The position numbers were made by a program, and so were the translations under genes. From positions 1 through 27,086 of the forward strand of contig CAZMGG010000076.1 of NCBI GenBank assembly GCA_964565715.1: a stretch of 27,086 nucleotides of DNA. Direction: 5' to 3'. This DNA comes from CAZMGG01 sp964565715. Its GTDB lineage: Bacteria; Planctomycetota; UBA1135; UBA2386. The notes below the pieces were generated by a model. The model saw only the letters and a list, made by a program, of their open reading frames with translations, searched no databases and was not told the origin of the DNA. This document shows, one piece after another, positions 24,624 to 27,086 of this stretch (its first letter is position 1; the number at the start of each line of letters is the position of its first letter).

Positions 24624-26032
24624 TCAGGATTCGAAGCCGGTGGCGAAGATGGCCGGGCCCGGGTTCTCGTAGGCGCCGACATCGCAGCGCGCCTCGCCGT
24701 CTTCGTCCCCATCGACGGGACGAGCGGTGCCGCGCGCGTCGAACGGCTCGCAGCTGGCCGCTGCCGCGATGCTGTCGATGACGCCGCTGCCGTCGAACTG
24801 CAGCACCGGGACCAGTCCGGGCGTCTCGTCGTAGACCACCGTGCCCAGCGGTCCGGCCGGCAGGGCGCCCGAGGCGAGCGGGCTGCAGCTGGCGTCGCTC
24901 AGGTAGTTCTGCCCGATGACGGCGTTGGGAAAGCCGTTCACGTCGAAGCCGCAGGCGCTGCCCGAGAACGGCGGCGCGAGCAGGTTGGCGCCGAATACAT
25001 CGACGCTGGAGCCGAGCGCGAACCAGAGGTGCGAGCCACCCAAGGCATCGTTCCGGTAGAAGCTGTTGTTGCGCGCCGAGAGCAGGGCGAAGTCGAGGTG
25101 CAGGGCACCGCCGTCGCCGCTCACGCTGTTGTCGATGAAGCTGCTGTTGACCAGGCTCAGGAAGGGCAGCTCGCCGGGTGCGCCCGCGCGGGCCGCGATC
25201 GCTCCGCCGTTGATCGACGCGTTGGCGTTGAAGCTGCTGCGTGAGATCTGCATGAGGCAATCGGTGCAGACGAACAGGATCGCTCCGCCGATTGCGGCGC
25301 CGCCGGTGGGGAAGTTGGAGTTCAGGTCGAAGCGGCTGTCGCTGANNNNNNNNNNGCACCGCCGGAGCTGAAGGCGTTGGCGCCGTTCGGAGCGCTGGCG
25401 GCGTTGGCGAGGAAGCTGCTGCGGCTGACATCGAGGTCGCTGCGCACATAGAGGGCACCACCGGAGGACTGGCCGTTGGCGAGCGTGGCGACGGCGGTGT
25501 TCTGCTCGAAGACTGCGTCGCTGATGGCGACCAGGCCATCCAGCCGGTCCCAGCGGATCGCGCCGCCGAAGGCCAGGCTGCCCTGCTCGACCACGCATTC
25601 GCGGAAGGCGACGCGCGTGACCGTGAGGCTGCCGACCGCTGTCCCGTCGCCGTCCACGCAGCCGCCTTCGTCGCCGCCCGCACGTCCGCGACGCAGGATC
25701 AGGTCGCTCAGCACCAGTTGGGCGTTGCTGGCGGCGGCCTGGAACAGGCGATGCTGTCCGCCGCCGTCGATGCGCGGTTCCTTGTCGCCGCCCTGGACCT
25801 CGACGCTGGCGGCGGTGAAGGCAGGCAGCGGGCTCGCCAGGGCGATCACGCCCTCGACCGGGAACGGATCGGGAAAGGTGATGGTGCCGCCGCCGGCCAG
25901 GTTCACCGCCTCGATGGCGGCGCGCAGGCTGCCTGGGCCGGCGTCCGCCGTGGTGGTGACCTCGGCGGCCTGGAGGGTGCCGCCGAGCAGCAGGGCGGCG
26001 TAGAGGGCGACTCGACGCGGGAGGCGTGGCAT
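24624..26032 (-). CDS. Beta-helix surface protein, interrupted by an assembly gap
   Basis: One gene split by the N run at 25346-25355. The N-terminal part starts at ATG 26032 with AGGAA (26042-26038) five bases upstream. It has a signal peptide (residues ~1-22, ending L-Q-A-A), then T-A-D-A-G-P-G-S-L-R-A-A-I, the start motif of choice-of-anchor-Q / CSLREA-type right-handed beta-helix proteins. Repeats such as G-G-A-I-R and F-E-Q-N-T-A follow. The part after the gap continues with the same style (G-G-A-I, S-S-F-N-A-N-A, S-F-I-D-N-S), then C-D-V-G-A-Y-E and a terminal I-F-A-T-G-F-E-S, resembling the F-A-D-G-F-E tails of Lysobacterales secreted proteins. The two halves are in different frames only because the N run is a placeholder: two bases are left over on each side, so the true gap length should be 2 modulo 3. 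Probably an extracellular or outer-membrane protein. Confidence 0.85.
25346..25355. other. Scaffold gap (10 N)
   Basis: Ten undetermined bases inside the beta-helix gene. Frame analysis of the flanking coding halves shows that ten is not the true length. The gap lies in repeat-rich coding sequence, where assemblies often break. Confidence 0.98.
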
Positions 26033-26057
26033 GACCGTTCCTGTTGGTTAACGCGCT

Positions 26058-26067
26058 GGGATACGGA
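26058..26067 (-). promoter_or_regulatory. TCCGTATCC promoter-like element, beta-helix gene
   Basis: Minus-strand TCCGTATCC (plus 26059-26067) with a TATCCC hexamer ending 25 nt before ATG 26032. It shares the 9-mer found upstream of the genes starting at 3945 and 10231. Confidence 0.4.
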
Positions 26068-26161
26068 CCGCCGGGCGCATTCGCGACACGCCCCGTCGGC
26101 TTGCGCGGAACCGAGCCCGCGGCGCAGACTCTGTCGCCTTTTCGCAACAGAAGCATCGAGC

Positions 26162-27086
26162 ATGGCCGACGCCCTGATCCTCATCGTGGACGATGAACCC
26201 GACATCCGCGCGCTCCTCAAGGACGTGTTGGGGGACGAAGGCTATCGGGTCGCGCTCGCTGCGAACGCTGGCGAGGCGCGCGAGCGGCTGGCGGCGGCGC
26301 CGCCCGATGCGGTGCTGCTGGACATCTGGATGCCGGGCGAGGATGGCCTCGCCCTGCTGCGCGCCTGGCAGGCCGGTGGCCTGCCCTGCCCGGTGGTGAT
26401 GATGTCCGGCCACGGCACGATCGAAACCGCGGTCGAGGCGACCCGCCTCGGCGCCTACGACTTCATCGAAAAGCCCATCACCCTGGCCAAGCTGCTGATC
26501 ACGCTCGAGCGCGCGCTCGAGGCCGCACGCCTGAAGCGCGACAACGCGGCGCTGCGTCGCCAGGTGCAGCATGCCGGACCGCCGCTGGGCGAGAGCGAGG
26601 CCATGCGCCAGCTTCGCGTCCGCCTGGAGCGTCTCGCCGGGCACGATGCGCCGGTGCTGCTGCGCGGCGAGGCCGGCAGCGGCAAGGAGAGCCTGGCGCG
26701 CTGGCTGCATGGCCTGGGCGCGCGCCGCGATGGTCCGTTCCTTGCGGTCGGACCGGGCAGCATCGCGCCCGCGCAGGCCGCGGCCAGCCTGTTCGGCGCC
26801 GAGCACGAAGGCCAGGTCCAGGCCGGGCTGCTGGAGCAGGCCCAGGGCGGCACCCTGTTCCTCGACGAAGTGGCGGAACTCGCTCCCGAGCTGCAGCTGC
26901 GCCTGTCCAGCGCGCTGGAGCGGCGCAGCCTGCTGCGCATCGGCGGCACGCGCGCGGTCGAGCTGGACGTGCGTCTGCTCGCGGCCACGGCGCAGGATCT
27001 GGAGGCGCTGGTGCGGGCCGGGCAGTTCCGCGAGGAACTCTACTACCAGCTCAATGTGGTGCCGCTGGACGTGCCGCCGCTGCGCC
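26162..27086 (+). CDS. NtrX-like response regulator with AAA+ domain (3' end missing)
   Basis: The first 308 residues of a gene running off the window, from ATG 26162. Residues 1-120 are a receiver domain with the acidic pair D10-D11, phospho-acceptor D54 in L-L-D-I-W-M-P, S82 and K104 (E-K-P). A linker helix follows, and from ~140 an AAA+ domain begins like those of bacterial enhancer-binding proteins: Walker A G-E-A-G-S-G-K175-E, F-G at 211-212, Walker B G-G-T-L-F-L-D235-E and F-R-E-E-L-Y-Y-Q-L-N-V-V-P-L. The GAFTGA loop that contacts sigma-54 should lie between 212 and 222 but is absent; only A-E-H-E-G-Q-V-Q-A is there. Overall it most resembles NtrX of NtrY/NtrX two-component systems. A C-terminal Fis-type HTH would be expected beyond the edge. 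Confidence 0.88.
   Translation, partial: MADALILIVDDEPDIRALLKDVLGDEGYRVALAANAGEARERLAAAPPDAVLLDIWMPGEDGLALLRAWQAGGLPCPVVMMSGHGTIETAVEATRLGAYDFIEKPITLAKLLITLERALEAARLKRDNAALRRQVQHAGPPLGESEAMRQLRVRLERLAGHDAPVLLRGEAGSGKESLARWLHGLGARRDGPFLAVGPGSIAPAQAAASLFGAEHEGQVQAGLLEQAQGGTLFLDEVAELAPELQLRLSSALERRSLLRIGGTRAVELDVRLLAATAQDLEALVRAGQFREELYYQLNVVPLDVPPLR

Overview
This 27,086-base window comes from a GC-rich bacterium, probably a metagenome scaffold: there is a run of ten Ns at 25346-25355 and the first ~115 bases look like a degraded contig end. Most gene content looks Planctomycetota-like: a secreted sulfatase, an esterase/GH20 fusion, a thioredoxin-like TPR protein, a DUF58/BatA/BatB operon and planctomycete-style lipoproteins. 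The last 4 kb (NADP isocitrate dehydrogenase of the E. coli type, a beta-helix surface protein ending in an F-A-T-G-F-E tail, and an NtrX-like regulator) looks more like Lysobacterales (Xanthomonadales). Shared promoter-like motifs run through both parts, so one genome is possible, but a chimeric scaffold cannot be excluded. This assignment is inference from motif recognition; no search was run.

Layout. 1-2723: cassette A, consisting of a conserved leader repeat, a small exported 12-Cys protein, a large membrane-anchored exported protein and a MauE/DoxX-like four-helix redox protein. 2956-3945 (minus): a high-GC lipoprotein. 4126-6251: cassette B, consisting of a short divergent ECF-like sigma factor, a second copy of the leader repeat, a small exported 16-Cys protein and a membrane-anchored unknown. 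6419-10231 (minus): a tightly overlapping four-gene VWA operon (DUF58, BatD/DUF4381-like, BatA-like, BatB-like) without an adjacent moxR. 10415-15368: a TPR protein and an esterase-GH20-PA14-like fusion. 15382-18762 (minus): a MscK-type mechanosensitive channel. 18832-23189: sulfatase, lipoprotein, Lys/Ala-rich histone-like protein and GT4 glycosyltransferase. 23259-24557: isocitrate dehydrogenase, ending at a strong hairpin terminator. 24624-26032 (minus): beta-helix surface protein containing the gap. 26162-end: partial NtrX-like regulator.

The most interesting candidate system is the pair of cassettes at the left. Both are less GC-rich than the rest. Both place a gapless ~84-nt conserved leader, then a pyrimidine tract, then a purine Shine-Dalgarno, ahead of a small exported protein with an even number of cysteines, and both follow it with a translationally coupled membrane-anchored exported protein. 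Cassette B has its own sigma factor ending nine bases before the leader; copy A starts at the window edge, so any sigma gene there would lie outside. The MauE-like protein in cassette A suggests a maturation route for the disulfide-rich product, by analogy with MauE and the disulfide-rich methylamine dehydrogenase small subunit. Function is unknown.

No rRNA, tRNA, CRISPR array or insertion sequence was recognised, and no gene-free stretch exceeds 300 bases. The longest is 2724-2955.
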